Below, one piece after another: positions 33,920-44,639 of a DNA stretch of 64,000 nucleotides; the first letter of the stretch is position 1; each line of letters starts with the position of its first letter. The notes under the pieces were generated by a model. That model worked only from the letters and a program-made list of their open reading frames with translations, did no database searches and was not told the DNA's origin. The DNA comes from Rhexocercosporidium sp. MPI-PUGE-AT-0058 (lineage: Eukaryota > Ascomycota > Leotiomycetes > Helotiales), in NCBI GenBank assembly GCA_020746875.1, contig JAGTJL010000014.1, positions 1,302,001 through 1,366,000 on the forward strand, given 5' to 3'. The position numbers and the translations under genes were made by a program.

Positions 33920-35751
33920 TTATCTGTCCTCGACGTTCTTCTCGTGCACTTGTTCTACACCATCGCTCCTGTCCTCGAGCGTAGTAATATGCATCAGATG
34001 CTCGACATTGATCTTCGGGCCCTTGAACCACTTCCTCGCATCAATTGCATACCAAAACAGCGCCAGAGACATAGTTCCTCCATATATCAAGCAAGTGTAG
34101 TTCATCGTCAGCTTCGTGAGATCGTGACCGCGAACAGAGGGGAAGCAGAGTACAGGAATAATAAGTGCAACCCAACAGCAAGCGATAGCCCCGACTGGCT
34201 TGGAACAGCGACCCAGATGCCATGGTCCTGTTGGCATATTTTAGTCTTGATTCTAAGTTGGGGTATAGTTAGATTCGAGGCACTTCTTCTCACCTGGACG
34301 AAATTTATCCCCTGCGACGAAGAGCTTCAACCCAATGGGAATAATGAATGCGATATACTGAGCGATAGCTCCTATGGAAAAGACGGCACCGATAGCAATT
34401 GGGCTGGCAAACATGAGTGTCCCTAGCACACATCCTATCGCAACGACGAACCAGACAGCGTTGATTGGTGTTTGAGTGTGCTTGTTGACTTTTTTAAGCC
34501 AATGCGATCCAGGTAAGGCCCCGTCGCGAGAGTAGGCGTACACGACACGGGATGACGCGACTGTAATGCTGTGGTGATCTCAGCAATCTGTACGAAGGAA
34601 ATGTAATTAAGATTCTCACCCTTGTCCAACGAAGAATTGTGCAAATATGTTCAGTGAAAACATCGCCAATCCAGCATTTGGCCCCAAGACTTGTAGACAC
34701 AGGCTCCCCATCGGTTGACCATACTGTCCGGCTACGACATCTTGGACATCTTTCACTGTGTATGCAATGACCAGGATGATGGCCCATCCGAAGTACAATC
34801 CCATCTGAGCCGTCATGACAATAGCTCGCGGACTTGCTATGTTGGCGTTTGAGCATTCTTCTGATAGATGGAATGGCGCATCATATCCCGACATGGTCCA
34901 AATCACAGACAGAAAGCCCATTAAAAATGCAAAGCCAGTAGGCCATTCCGTCCCATTTACTATGCCTTCAGAAGTCCATACAACACTGTTAGGATTGGTC
35001 TTCGGTCGATTGATCGAGCCGGCAGGCATCCAGATGATGAAGATAGCCAGGACTACCAGGTTGACGATGGTCCCAATCTTATTCAGATTGCCAATAAATT
35101 TCGTGGAGTTCATGGTGAGCAATCCTTCAAAGATGAGGAGCGCCACCATGAGGAGGTACACATGGAAGGTTTCCATCACGTAGTCTGAATTTCCGATCTG
35201 TACAGCAGTCAAGATCATCGCCGAGAGCGCGAAATTGACAGAACAAGGGCCAGTACACAGGCCGACGAAGTTAGACCAGCCTGTTATCTGCGATTGAGTT
35301 AGATCTGCTTCTAAGACACAAGCAAATAACAAGCGCATACCCATGAAAGGAGGGGACCCCATCCTTCAGGAGCCAGCACCGCAGCTGCATAATATAAACC
35401 ACCCGCTGTGGGCATGCTGGAGCAAAGCTCCGCCATAGCTAATGCGACAAACTGGATCAGAACAGCTGCTATGACCCATCCCCATACTGAACCGGCTGGA
35501 CCGCTGTAGGCGAGATTGTAGCCCAGTGTTGATGCAACTGATGGCAAAACCCCCAAAATGGAAAAGGATACCGAGAATGACGACCAGATGGAGAAATCCC
35601 GCTTGAACTCTTGCTTGTACCCCAGAGCTGTCAAAACTTCTTCGTCGCTATCCGCAACATGGTCGAGGACAGCATGGTCCCCAGTCTTCTGGAAGATCGA
35701 AGTGACATGGAGTCTACGTTCGTCGATAACTCGGTCCCCTTGAGACACCAT
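33920..35751 (-). CDS. Amino-acid/choline/GABA-type permease (ACT family)
   Basis: Four exons (35751-35341, 35287-34620, 34568-34294, 34227-33920) give 553 aa. The N tail contains DEEVLTALGYKQEFKRDFS, the typical approach to helix 1 of UGA4/HNM1-type permeases, followed by SIWSSFSVSFSILGVLPSV. AELCSSMPTAGGLYYAAAVL, TMSGYDAPFHLSEECSNANI and SSRVVYAYSRDGALPGSHWL are diagnostic of the amino acid/choline transporter family. Twelve helices are expected, with plasma or vacuolar membrane location. Relatives carry GABA, choline, polyamines or amino acids; the substrate is not readable here. The C terminus is charged (HEKNVEDR). Several plus-strand frames in this interval are shadows. Confidence 0.92.
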
Positions 35752-36673
35752 AACGAGGTAAATATGATGAGATAAGCAGTAGAATAAATGCGAGCAGAAG
35801 CAAATAACAGACCAATGCGTAGTCAAAGATGCTGGGTACCACCGCAATTTATGAGATGTACTGTTTCCCCGCTGCTATAGGTAGGACATGCACCTCGACA
35901 CCGCTAGCAGATCTCGCCTTGGTTTTGAAGGCCGGCAATATCCCAGTCGATCTGCCGGCCGCGTTCAATGCAACATCGCGATGCGATATGTAGTATTTGA
36001 TTTGTCGTTGATATTGCCGGCCTGCACTCTGCGTGTAGGATCCTTGCCAGATGCGGCATAAGGATACCTTAGGGCTTATCAGCAGCTTAACTTCGTAAAT
36101 TCCATGTCTAGTCCCTATGCTGATAGTTTTGAACGGAAAATCGAAAATTCAGAGCTAGCATTAGGCTAGATGAAGTTTGATGATGTGGTTGGGTGGATGG
36201 CTGTGCGTCGTAGTCCGATTTTGCGGTATTGTCTGAGTGTGCCCAGGTAGCGTTCAACTCAACTCGCAGCTGAAGGTGAATAAAACTAAAAATTCATAGG
36301 GCACACAGATGATTGAGCGTCTGGGCCGCTTCTACTGCTTGGATTACGTGAGGATGAGATCAAGACGATGGCGAGATTGTCCTGCTCCTTCATATTCAGA
36401 ATTATGAGCCATAACGACTGACGGAACCTGTTCGGTAAATTTCCCGAGAAGAGAGGAATCAACATATATGCCAACTGTCAATCTTGCCGATTTGTGCCTG
36501 GGGTGAGTGTACCTTTCCCGTTCTAAGCACGGGTGCCAAGGTGCATTTTGTTGTTAAATTGTCATTACACATCCCGCTATCTTGGTATTCACATATACAC
36601 ACATAGTCATTATCCAGAGTTTACATCTCTTTCTTCCTGATCCTCCCCAAAATGAATCGGAAGAACGGCCTCT
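35752..36673. other. Permease promoter region
   Basis: No supported gene. Two copies of an ATATTGCCGGCCTGC-like or GGCCGGCAATAT-like motif in opposite orientation (about 35931-35942 and 36012-36026) form a possible inverted regulatory motif upstream of the permease; this is tentative. Confidence 0.35.
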
Positions 36674-38632
36674 TCAGTTAACACCAAACACCTCCCCGTT
36701 CAGTTCTCGGCTCTTGATTTTGCTTGGTCCCTTTTTCATCTCTATCCACTCCCCCTCCTTATTCCACGTGCCCGCCTTGGTGTAGTCCCAACTGCTCGAG
36801 CCCTGCATATATCCAAAGCGGAAATAGTCGTTCCTTTCGCTTTCTCCGGTCTTGATACCTGGTCTTCCCCAGACAAAGTTCTTGTCGCTCGAAAACCCTT
36901 CATCGGTGTAGCCTCTGAATCGCTCAACATCATTCACTAGCACAGATATCCCGTCGAAAGGCTCGGGTGGTGCAAGCCAGGAAAATGATATTGTGGATAT
37001 CGCTTCACCAAGTGTTATATTTGGGGCTGGAATGACTGGAAGCTTGGAGTTGTGCTGTGCGTCGCCTTGAAGAGCTGCTGGTGTCTGAAGCACCGAATCA
37101 AACCCCCAACGAGCGATACCGTTGATAAAAAGACCAACAAGTATCCCTTGGTAGAGAAGGGCAGGTCTTGTCTGCATGCTCGTTCCGGGTAGAAGCAAGA
37201 GACTAAGAATGTAGTGGTGAATGCGCAGACTCAAGCCTGGCAGGAGCAGCGAGAGCAGTATTGCCCCAACGAAAGTTCCATACAAGCCAAGGTACCGGAT
37301 GAGACGTCCTTCCCGACGGAAGAAGAACACTTGCTTGATTATAATTAGGGCAAGCATGAGAACGATGAGTGCTAGTGCAAGTTTTGCTCCTGGCTGTTGC
37401 TTGAGATCGTGGGCATTGAGACGCTGTATCGGGATCCAATCCAAGGTGTAGTTTGAGAGAGCACCAAACCAGCAGCCTCCCAACCAAAGAACGGTCTTTT
37501 CAATCTGGGCAGTGAGACCAGATAGTGCTCTGCGGACGCCCATGTATCGGTATATGACAAAAGCACAGAAAGTGGCAGGGAGATATTTTCCAAGAAGGTT
37601 AGAAATCAGGTCTGTAACACTAGAGTGGCCAGGCGGATCTGATGCAAGACCGACATGGAAAAACACTCCAGTAAATATGCTGAAGAAAAACAAGCCTGGG
37701 GACGTCGTGAACAAGGAGAGTAAGATGGTGAACGTCAATGAGACAAACAGGAGTGGCCATCGAGGATCTTTGGCTTCGCATGTCGTTCCAGAGTGGAAAG
37801 TGAAGGATGACGGAAACTCGGAGTCGAATCCAATGCTCGTAATCCCGTGTTTTTTCGAGCTCTGATAGTTGCTGTGCTTGCCAACTAACGAGACCACCCC
37901 ACATCCGCCTTTCGTATTGTCAATAATTCCAGCATGGATAGCAGAGCCACAAATGAACGAGTCACTTCGATAAATTGGAGTTTTGTCGTCCTTCGACGGG
38001 CCTCCGATTACCATAGGCCGGTAATTGATTTCTTGTGCTCCAACCGCTCGGGGGTTAAGCACCATAACGCTGGCACAGTTCGCTGGGCATCTGAATGCAA
38101 AGCCACTTCCGTTGAACGGCCGGCAGTCATTCCCGTTCAACCCACATCTGTTACCCGGAACCCAGTAAGTGTTTCCGCACCCGATATTCCCAGGAGCCCC
38201 CCAACCTTCAATTTCTGTAGCAATTGTACTCTCCTTCATAACAACTGCAAATGTGAGGATCCAGGTAAAGTAAAATGCAAGCAAAAGAGTTATTCTATGT
38301 CTTCTCTTCGGTATATAGTGGTCCAGCAATCGTATAGGAAATTCTTGTACAATCGGCAATATGGTTTCGATGTTATGTATATGAGGCGGATCCGGTCCTT
38401 TTGCCCATTTTGCAATTGACTTGCTCACACGACGGACAGGAGTTGGCACCCATTTCATGTATCGATATGATGCTTGGTCCTGCATGAAGCGCGGGGTTGG
38501 TGGGGAACTATCATCGGAGAGGTCGTCCATGTGCAAGACATTACTCTGACTTGACTCGTCAATTGGATCGTCCGGATGCTCATCCGCCACCGGTCTGTAC
38601 CCTCCCCTCTCTTCATCGGTGTTGAGGCGCAT
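36674..38632 (-). CDS. LCCL-domain multi-pass membrane protein
   Basis: Single exon, 652 aa. The cytosolic N tail (about 110 residues, acidic) precedes a first membrane helix (ITLLLAFYFTWILTFAVVM, about 113-131). The extracytosolic LCCL domain follows (about 145-290), with conserved Cys and blocks GNTYWVPGNRCGLNGNDC, RCPANC, YRSDSFICGSAIHAGII, and GITSIGFDSEFPSSF. About seven more helices fill residues 300-520 (PLLFVSLTFTILLSLF and others). The C-terminal soluble part (about 540-652) ends in a GYMQGSSSWDYTKAGTWNKE motif. Fungal LCCL membrane proteins are widespread but poorly characterised; LCCL domains bind lipid or polysaccharide ligands in other eukaryotes. Start choice follows the longest frame. 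Confidence 0.9.
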   Translation of the reverse strand: MRLNTDEERGGYRPVADEHPDDPIDESSQSNVLHMDDLSDDSSPPTPRFMQDQASYRYMKWVPTPVRRVSKSIAKWAKGPDPPHIHNIETILPIVQEFPIRLLDHYIPKRRHRITLLLAFYFTWILTFAVVMKESTIATEIEGWGAPGNIGCGNTYWVPGNRCGLNGNDCRPFNGSGFAFRCPANCASVMVLNPRAVGAQEINYRPMVIGGPSKDDKTPIYRSDSFICGSAIHAGIIDNTKGGCGVVSLVGKHSNYQSSKKHGITSIGFDSEFPSSFTFHSGTTCEAKDPRWPLLFVSLTFTILLSLFTTSPGLFFFSIFTGVFFHVGLASDPPGHSSVTDLISNLLGKYLPATFCAFVIYRYMGVRRALSGLTAQIEKTVLWLGGCWFGALSNYTLDWIPIQRLNAHDLKQQPGAKLALALIVLMLALIIIKQVFFFRREGRLIRYLGLYGTFVGAILLSLLLPGLSLRIHHYILSLLLLPGTSMQTRPALLYQGILVGLFINGIARWGFDSVLQTPAALQGDAQHNSKLPVIPAPNITLGEAISTISFSWLAPPEPFDGISVLVNDVERFRGYTDEGFSSDKNFVWGRPGIKTGESERNDYFRFGYMQGSSSWDYTKAGTWNKEGEWIEMKKGPSKIKSRELNGEVFGVN

Positions 38633-39180
38633 CGTGGGATTCCAAGACCTGTCTCAAGTCAGTTATGTCCGGGGAAAGCCATGGAGAAGAAGTGCTGCTG
38701 ATGTCTTACGGCTGTTGGTTCTGCGATTGTGACAAAGAATCTCAGTGTACCTGGCGTGGTATCGCTCCAGTAGACATTGACAGAAATGAGGGTATTGATC
38801 GTATGGAATTGAATGATGTTTATGGGAAGACTCGAGTTTCAACCCGAGGCTGATGCCAAGGCTGTCAGCGGCACGGCACCAACAGATCATTGATAAGCCT
38901 ATCTCGAGCACTAGATTCTAGATAGTTAGCGCCCGAGTATCCAAGCCTTTCCTCATTGGGATTCTGAACTCTGAAGATTTCATGATTTTATATCACGATG
39001 TCCAGCCTCACAACTCAATATTCGGGAACACTACTGCGTAACGGAAATGCTCATGGCACTTGAACTATTCAGACTGGAATTTCTTCACATTCGCGATCGT
39101 GTCTGAGGGGGCTGGCCTGCAGAACATCCAGCACCAAGCAGTCGCTTCAGTCTCGGGGTCTTCAGAGCCCCGAATCAAAC
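38633..39180. other. Divergent intergenic region
   Basis: Separates the divergently transcribed LCCL gene and QTRT2-like gene and probably holds both promoters. The frames at 38663-38911 and 38665-38853 are opposite-strand coincidences. Confidence 0.45.
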
Positions 39181-40629
39181 ATGGCTTCCTTTAATGGGAG
39201 CTTAGAGAAAGGGAACAAGCTTCTCTTTGAAGTTTTGAGTCAGTTTGATCGCAATGTCGTTGGCCAGAGACTTGGGAGGCTCTCTTTACATGGACGGAAA
39301 GATGTTCTCACGCCAGATTTCTTTGCCGTGGGTTCCAGAGGGGTGGTTCCACATATCACACCAGATGTGATCATTAACCATACACGGTTTGGTGGCATCC
39401 ATATGGCACTGGAGGATTGTAGGTCTTGTCCCTTCTATCACGTGTCCGACCTCTGTTCTGACAGTTCTCTAGTCATAGAAAGGGCAACAACCGGCAAACC
39501 GCCTGTGATCAATGCCCCGGGGAATTCTCCACTTCATACTTTCACCTGTCTCTCCTCAGAACTATTCACTCTCCTGACACCTCGCCGGACACCGGCGGTG
39601 GCCTCTCCGAATGGCAACAGCAATACTGCTATTTCAACCTTCACATCCACTGGATTTCAGGTTGTTTCAAACAAAGCCTACATCTCATACATTGCAAATA
39701 TTCGTCCAGACATCGCAGTCGCTTTTGCTGATGTCCCTCATGGCGCTCAGCCAGGCACGAAAAGGATTGCAAAGATGGGCGACAGAACCCAGGAATGGGT
39801 TTCCCAGCTTCTCAAGGAGAAGACTGCAGATCAAGCAGTATTTGCACCTGTTCTACCAATTGAGTTCTCGAATCAAGCAGAATATCTCAACACTATCGCA
39901 GATGACCTTGCTGACGAGATATCCGGACTCGCTTTCTATGACTCAAATGTTCTTCCAGAGATTCCTGCCACGACGGTGGTTTCTCAACTTCCACGACTAT
40001 CACTTGACGAGCCAACCTCCCCACGCCAAATTATCCGACAGATCTCTCTGGGCATGGACATTTTTACCATTCCTTTTATTGGATTTGCAACCGATGCAGG
40101 CATCGCATTGAGTTTCCGATTCCCCCGGCCATTACCAGATGCCACATCCACAGATGGCACAGGAGTATTACCCCTTGGAATAGACATGTGGCCCACATCG
40201 CATGCAACCTCAGTAATTCCTCTTACTGCCTCTTGTACTTGCTATACCTGTACCGACCATCATCGAGCATTCGTTCAACATCTGCTTTCGGCGAAGGAAA
40301 TGCTCGGGTGGGTACTATTGCAAGTCCACAATCACCACATCCTCTCGGAGTTCTTCGCATCGATCCGTGAAAGCATCAGAAATGGAACGTTCGAGGCCGA
40401 CTGCGACGACTTCGCGAAGCACTATGAGCCCGAGTTGCCTGAGAAGAGTGGGCAGGGACCGAGAGTCAGAGGCTATCACTACAAAAGTGAGGGCCCTTTC
40501 GAGACGAAAAAAAACAAACCTGCATGGGGAAACTTAGGAGGAACTGATGGAGAAGTCACTGAACCAGTACCGGACCAGCCAGCGGCTGAATTGGAGGAGA
40601 AGGGGTTCGCAGAGAAGGTGATTACTTGA
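39181..40629 (+). CDS. Queuine tRNA-ribosyltransferase accessory subunit 2 (QTRT2-like)
   Basis: Single exon, 482 aa, start AAACATGGCTTCC. TGT-like fold: N-terminal strand region (GRLSLHGRKDVLTPDFFAVG), then the C-terminal zinc site CTCYTCTDHHRAFVQHLL (about residues 350-367) and AKEMLGWVLLQVHNHHILSEF, both conserved in the tRNA-guanine transglycosylase family. The accessory subunit lacks the full catalytic Asp set and pairs with QTRT1 to exchange queuine into position 34 of tRNAs with GUN anticodons. Those include tRNA-His(GTG), a gene for which lies in this same window. It acts at the mitochondrial surface or in the cytosol in other eukaryotes. The disordered C-terminal tail (about 430-482) is less conserved. 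Confidence 0.88.
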   Translation: MASFNGSLEKGNKLLFEVLSQFDRNVVGQRLGRLSLHGRKDVLTPDFFAVGSRGVVPHITPDVIINHTRFGGIHMALEDCRSCPFYHVSDLCSDSSLVIERATTGKPPVINAPGNSPLHTFTCLSSELFTLLTPRRTPAVASPNGNSNTAISTFTSTGFQVVSNKAYISYIANIRPDIAVAFADVPHGAQPGTKRIAKMGDRTQEWVSQLLKEKTADQAVFAPVLPIEFSNQAEYLNTIADDLADEISGLAFYDSNVLPEIPATTVVSQLPRLSLDEPTSPRQIIRQISLGMDIFTIPFIGFATDAGIALSFRFPRPLPDATSTDGTGVLPLGIDMWPTSHATSVIPLTASCTCYTCTDHHRAFVQHLLSAKEMLGWVLLQVHNHHILSEFFASIRESIRNGTFEADCDDFAKHYEPELPEKSGQGPRVRGYHYKSEGPFETKKNKPAWGNLGGTDGEVTEPVPDQPAAELEEKGFAEKVIT

Positions 40630-41480
40630 TCGCACCTACTGGCAATGAAAGTTCATTTGTATCAAATTATTAGCACTGCATTTCTTGCATCATTCGGCGC
40701 TTATAGATGAGTGTGTTCAGTCCTAATCCGAATCATCTCGGAGACACACTCTTAAGTTCTCGTGGTCATTCTGCCGTGGGTGATCGAAGTTTGAAAAGCC
40801 GCAGCACAGTCGTGAAACCAAAATCATTCATATTTCTTTCAGCCTGAACTTCATTTTGCGCATGAGACAAGCTCTCTGTCGTGTGCGGGTATTCTGACCA
40901 TTTGTCATTCTTCAATCAATCCTATCGCAAACTCAGGGACCCAAAAGCTCCGTTGAATGCACACAGATCGTGCCAAGGCTCCTCGCGGATGTTGAACCAA
41001 TTTTGTTTCTCGCTTGAAACCGGCAAAGCTTCTTGGTCAAAACCGTAGATGTTTTGGCACAGTAAGGGCACGGACAAGGTCCCCGGATCCACGAAACAAT
41101 TTCACGTTCGGGCGAAAATTGGCAGCTTGTTATTCGTCTCTTTCATCTGCTAGCATTAAAAGGGATTCTCGGAATTTGCATCAGCCTTGCCCGAACAGGC
41201 CGCTGAGCCATCGCACGGATCAGATGCGTCTGCATCAACTCCTGCCAGCGTCCATAAGTCACTGCATGTTCCGTGATCTTTCTGTGCTGCCTGAATGGTC
41301 GGTGAGAATTGTCATCAATATTTTATTGGCATTCAAAATATCCTCACCGCCAGACACTACAGCGCATTTGTACTACGATTGGAACACTAGATTATACCCC
41401 GCTCCCCAAAGTACTTTGAGCTCCGAAAAGACATTTCAGAAATTCATTCAGTGGTTCATTGGCTCATCAATACCATCAAT
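40630..41480. other. Upstream region of the HxxHC protein
   Basis: A 156-codon plus frame (41014-41484) overlaps the leader of the next gene and is Ser/Arg-rich with no domain; I treat it as chance. No other features. Confidence 0.4.
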
Positions 41481-42179
41481 ATGACTTCTGCCGCGCTTGA
41501 TAAAGAGCAACAACCTTTTCTCAAGTACTCCGACGATGCCATAATAGACGATAATGAATCTGAGACAAGTCGACGACGACATCAACCAGAAGGTCGACAT
41601 AGTCGACTTCTCTCCTGTGGCCTGGTCTTCCTTCTCACGTCAGCGCTCTGGATTGCAGTCATCTACCTCATCTCTCCACCATCCAAAGCAACACACCAAC
41701 CATATGCCTCCTCAACAGAACATAGGCATAACATAACTTCCAACTCCAAACTCATCAACTGTGGCAACTCGACAGCGGAAGCCAAAGCACTGGGTTGCAA
41801 ATACGATATCCTACTCAATCACTGGGTGCCCTCTCAATGCTGGGACCAAGACATGATTGATGAGTATCAAGACGACGACAGTTGGACGGCATTCTACGAT
41901 GAGGAATTGACACAGCCGATAAAAACTATTGATGAGATGGCGGATCGAGATTTCTATTGGACATCAAATAGGGACCATATCAATCATTGCGCAATGATGT
42001 GGAAGAAACAGTTCTGGGCGATTTTTGACGATCGTGGAGCGATTGATTCTTTGGTGGCAGGTCCGGGTCACACAGATCACTGTGCGCAGTATTTGATGGA
42101 TGCGACGGTCAAGAACTTCACGTTACCTACGAAGGTGTTTGTTGGATTTGCGGGATGTTGGATCAGAGATGAAATCTGA
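41481..42179 (+). CDS. UstYa-like type II membrane protein with two HxxHC motifs
   Basis: Start at ATG 41481 (MTSAALDKEQQPF) is chosen over a Met 10 codons upstream because of its context and position relative to the tail; 232 aa. A short acidic cytosolic tail and basic stop-transfer side (SRRRHQPEGRHSR) precede a single membrane helix (LLSCGLVFLLTSALWIAVIYL, about 34-54). The lumenal domain contains HINHC (about 160) and HTDHC (about 193), plus conserved-looking GCKYDILLNHWVPSQCWDQD. Paired HxxHC motifs and this topology are the hallmarks of the DUF3328/UstYa oxidases, which act in RiPP cyclisation. This protein belongs to a more distant relative group whose function is unknown, and no precursor peptide gene is visible nearby. 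Confidence 0.7.
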   Translation: MTSAALDKEQQPFLKYSDDAIIDDNESETSRRRHQPEGRHSRLLSCGLVFLLTSALWIAVIYLISPPSKATHQPYASSTEHRHNITSNSKLINCGNSTAEAKALGCKYDILLNHWVPSQCWDQDMIDEYQDDDSWTAFYDEELTQPIKTIDEMADRDFYWTSNRDHINHCAMMWKKQFWAIFDDRGAIDSLVAGPGHTDHCAQYLMDATVKNFTLPTKVFVGFAGCWIRDEI

Positions 42180-42377
42180 AAGACGGGATTTTGAATTGTG
42201 GATCTATTGTGGTCAGCGTTTCTCGTGATGGTATGCTTGTTGACCGTCACGTTTCCGTGGATCAGAGGTTTCTTAGCGTAGCATTTGAGGGCCGAATTAA
42301 CCATTAATTTCCATACTAGCCACAGTTCGATGATGGTGTCGATCACGTTTGTAACTCGTCTCCTGCACCTACATTTA

Positions 42378-42401
42378 CCCCCCCCCCCCCGGGGGGGGGG
42401 G
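42378..42401. repeat. C13-G11 homopolymer palindrome
   Basis: Thirteen C followed directly by eleven G, a perfect GC palindrome, immediately outside the left inverted repeat of a MITE. It would form a very strong hairpin and may instead be an assembly artefact. Confidence 0.9.
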
Positions 42402-42560
42402 CTCAATGTTATTTAGTGGAGACTTTTTGCCCATCACTTAAACGCAAAAGGGGCAGATTTCAAGCTGCCTTATAGTCAGACAAGGAAAGTACCTTTGCCA
42501 CCCTAAAAGCAGCTGAGAAAAAAGTCTCCACTGAATAACATTGGGACAGAGGGGACTGTA
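42402..42560. mobile_element. Short MITE with 25-bp inverted repeats
   Basis: Left arm CAATGTTATTTAGTGGAG... (42404-42428) and right arm (42519-42543) are reverse complements over 25 bp with one mismatch. The right end continues GGGACAGAGGGGACTG followed by TA (42559-42560), i.e. an inward CAGTCCCCTCTGTCCC terminus resembling pogo/Fot1-class Tc1/mariner ends. The corresponding left terminus is replaced by the C13-G11 palindrome. Length is about 150 bp, with no coding capacity. Confidence 0.65.
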
Positions 42561-42691
42561 GCTATGTAGTACCACTACGCTCGGGTAAGCAGTGCAAGGC
42601 CCGCCACCTTTTCTATTTTCATGTTGCAACCACGCATAGCTCATTGGCCCCTGCTTCTTTGGAACTGCCAAATTTTCCTTCTACCACTACT

Positions 42692-44409
42692 TTACAGACT
42701 CGCTTTCCCCATCGTCTCAAATGGCAGTAGCAAAGACAACACACCAGCTACAGCATACAACGCTGCCGAAATGTATATAGGTACGTCCGAGGATCCAACA
42801 TAGGTCGCAATAATTGGTGCCATCAAGCCGCAAATCCTGTTGAACGCACTTGCCAATCCCGTTCCTGTTCCACGATGAAGTGAAGGAATAACTTCAGGTG
42901 TATAGCAGTACAGAGCACACCACATGATATATTGCGTGAAGGTACTAACACAGTTGAAAGCCAAATTCGCTACCTCAGTTCGCACGATAGTGAAAGCGAA
43001 AAGGAACACTGCCGTTACGATTAAAGAATAACCCAAAGTCCCCCTGCGCCCAATGTACTTGAGCCCAATCAACCAACCGCCAACCATAGTTCCAAGAAGA
43101 CTGCAGATGATGATAATGTAGTTGTTTCTGTAGGTTTTGTTGATATAATCATCGCCAGCTCGAGCTCCGTGCTCTGCAAAATATTCTGGGAGAGAATTAC
43201 TGTACAGAGGAGACGCCAGACCGATCATTCCCCAAATGAGAAGAATAAGAATTAAGCCGTACGCAAGCTTCAGTGTGCTGAAAAGAGAACGGATATGAGG
43301 GAATCCATTTGGCTTGAATTGTGCGAAGGCACGTTTGACTGCTGCCTTTTTGTTCACCGGTAGCAAGGCTTTGGTGATATTCGAAGAGCGGTGGTTGATC
43401 TCAACTTGTTCAAGAGCTTCGACAGCCAGAGGCTGTGTCCTTCTGTTGTATTTGGCAACCGCATCCAGGACTTCGACTACTTCAACGTACCGTCCTTGAC
43501 CGATCAGGTATTTCGGGCTTTCGTGCAAGTGGAACAAGAAGAACCGGCCCGCCCAGAGTAGGAACGTGAAGCCACCCATAGTGTACATGAGATATATCCA
43601 CCCCATAATTTCAGGTTTTATGCAGTCTCCAGCGGGGGTCTCTGAGCTGCAGGAGTAATTTGGTAAGAAACCCCAAGCAACGCCAGCTGGAATGATCTGT
43701 CCGATGGCCCACCATACACTCAGCACTACCAAAAAGGTATTGATGAGTGGCAAAGAGAAACTCGAGAAAGATGGCACTATCCACAAAGACTGATCTTGTT
43801 AATTTAGGGAGAGCAGCAGGAAGAATATCACTTACGATTTCCCCCGACCCCAAATCCCACAAAGGATACAAGCACAGCACAAGTGACAAAATTGGGTGCT
43901 GCAGCTGCCGCAATCCCGAAGATACTGGCGATGAGCAGTGTCAAGTTAAAAGCCAGACGACGTCCAATGAGGACAGATCCAAGTCCCCAGACTTCATGAA
44001 AGTTAGCACTGAGATTAAAAAGGATTGAGGAAAGGATTTGACAGTCCCTACGTACAAGTAGCACCGCATACTAAGCCCGCAATTAAAGCCAAAGACAAAA
44101 ATGCGGAGTGCTGGGGCTGAAACTCAACCGCTACTTGAGGAAGTGCATCCGAGACAGTTGTTTGCCAGAGTCAGTCGACCATCCATCCGAATCCGCAAAG
44201 GCAGAAAAGAGCCCACTGGTATCGGCCCATGCCGATAAGTTGGATAGCATGATTGACCAAATCGACTGTTCTTCGAATATGGCATCAACCCCCGGAAGGT
44301 GAATGGTAGTGATGCGGCCTGGGTATTCCTCGGTGATACCAGCCTCATAATCATTGTGGCCTTGGGTAATAGTTGCCGACTGTTTCTTGTCAAACATGTT
44401 TTCCATCAT
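42692..44409 (-). pseudogene. MFS sugar/carboxylate transporter, disrupted
   Basis: The family reading needs one frame through VDLVNHAIQLIGMGRYQW and FCLCGFGWMVD (about 44260-44174). It hits TGA at 44173-44171, then continues LWQTTVSDALPQVAVEF and FLSLALIAGLVCGAT. A GTACGT...CTAAC...AAG intron leads to GSVLIGRRLAFNLTLLIASI and SFVGFGVGGN. A second intron (GTAAGT...CAG) gives FVDSAIFLEFLFATHQYL. There a five-T run (plus 43731-43735, five A) shifts frame; one base fewer restores LVVLSVWWAIGQ. The rest to the stop at 42692 is intact (GTGTGLASAFNRICGLMAPI). So there is one stop and one +1 frameshift. The N terminus is uncertain, and homopolymer sequencing error is possible for the frameshift. Confidence 0.7.
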
Positions 44410-44639
44410 TTCCTAGGTAGTTATTCCACAAAACTTTCCTTTGATGTCAATCGAGATTCCGTGACGATAAATATCGCAGCTAAAGGAAGAGACACATTAT
44501 CTCCGAATTGTCCACATCCTGAAATGGCACAGCAGAATTGCATTTCACGCGTAAAGAGAGCGGCCAAGTATCTTTAATGACTGTCGGCAAGATAAGATCA
44601 CGGGCAAGTCGACATGATAGTGCCCGGAAGAGAAATATC

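Noticed and set aside
33854..34426. 190-codon plus frame
   Set aside because: Antisense shadow of the ACT-family permease exons 3 and 4.
37934..38419. 161-codon plus frame
   Set aside because: Antisense shadow of the LCCL-domain gene.
41014..41484. 156-codon plus frame
   Set aside because: Low-complexity, overlaps the leader of the HxxHC gene and lacks domain features.
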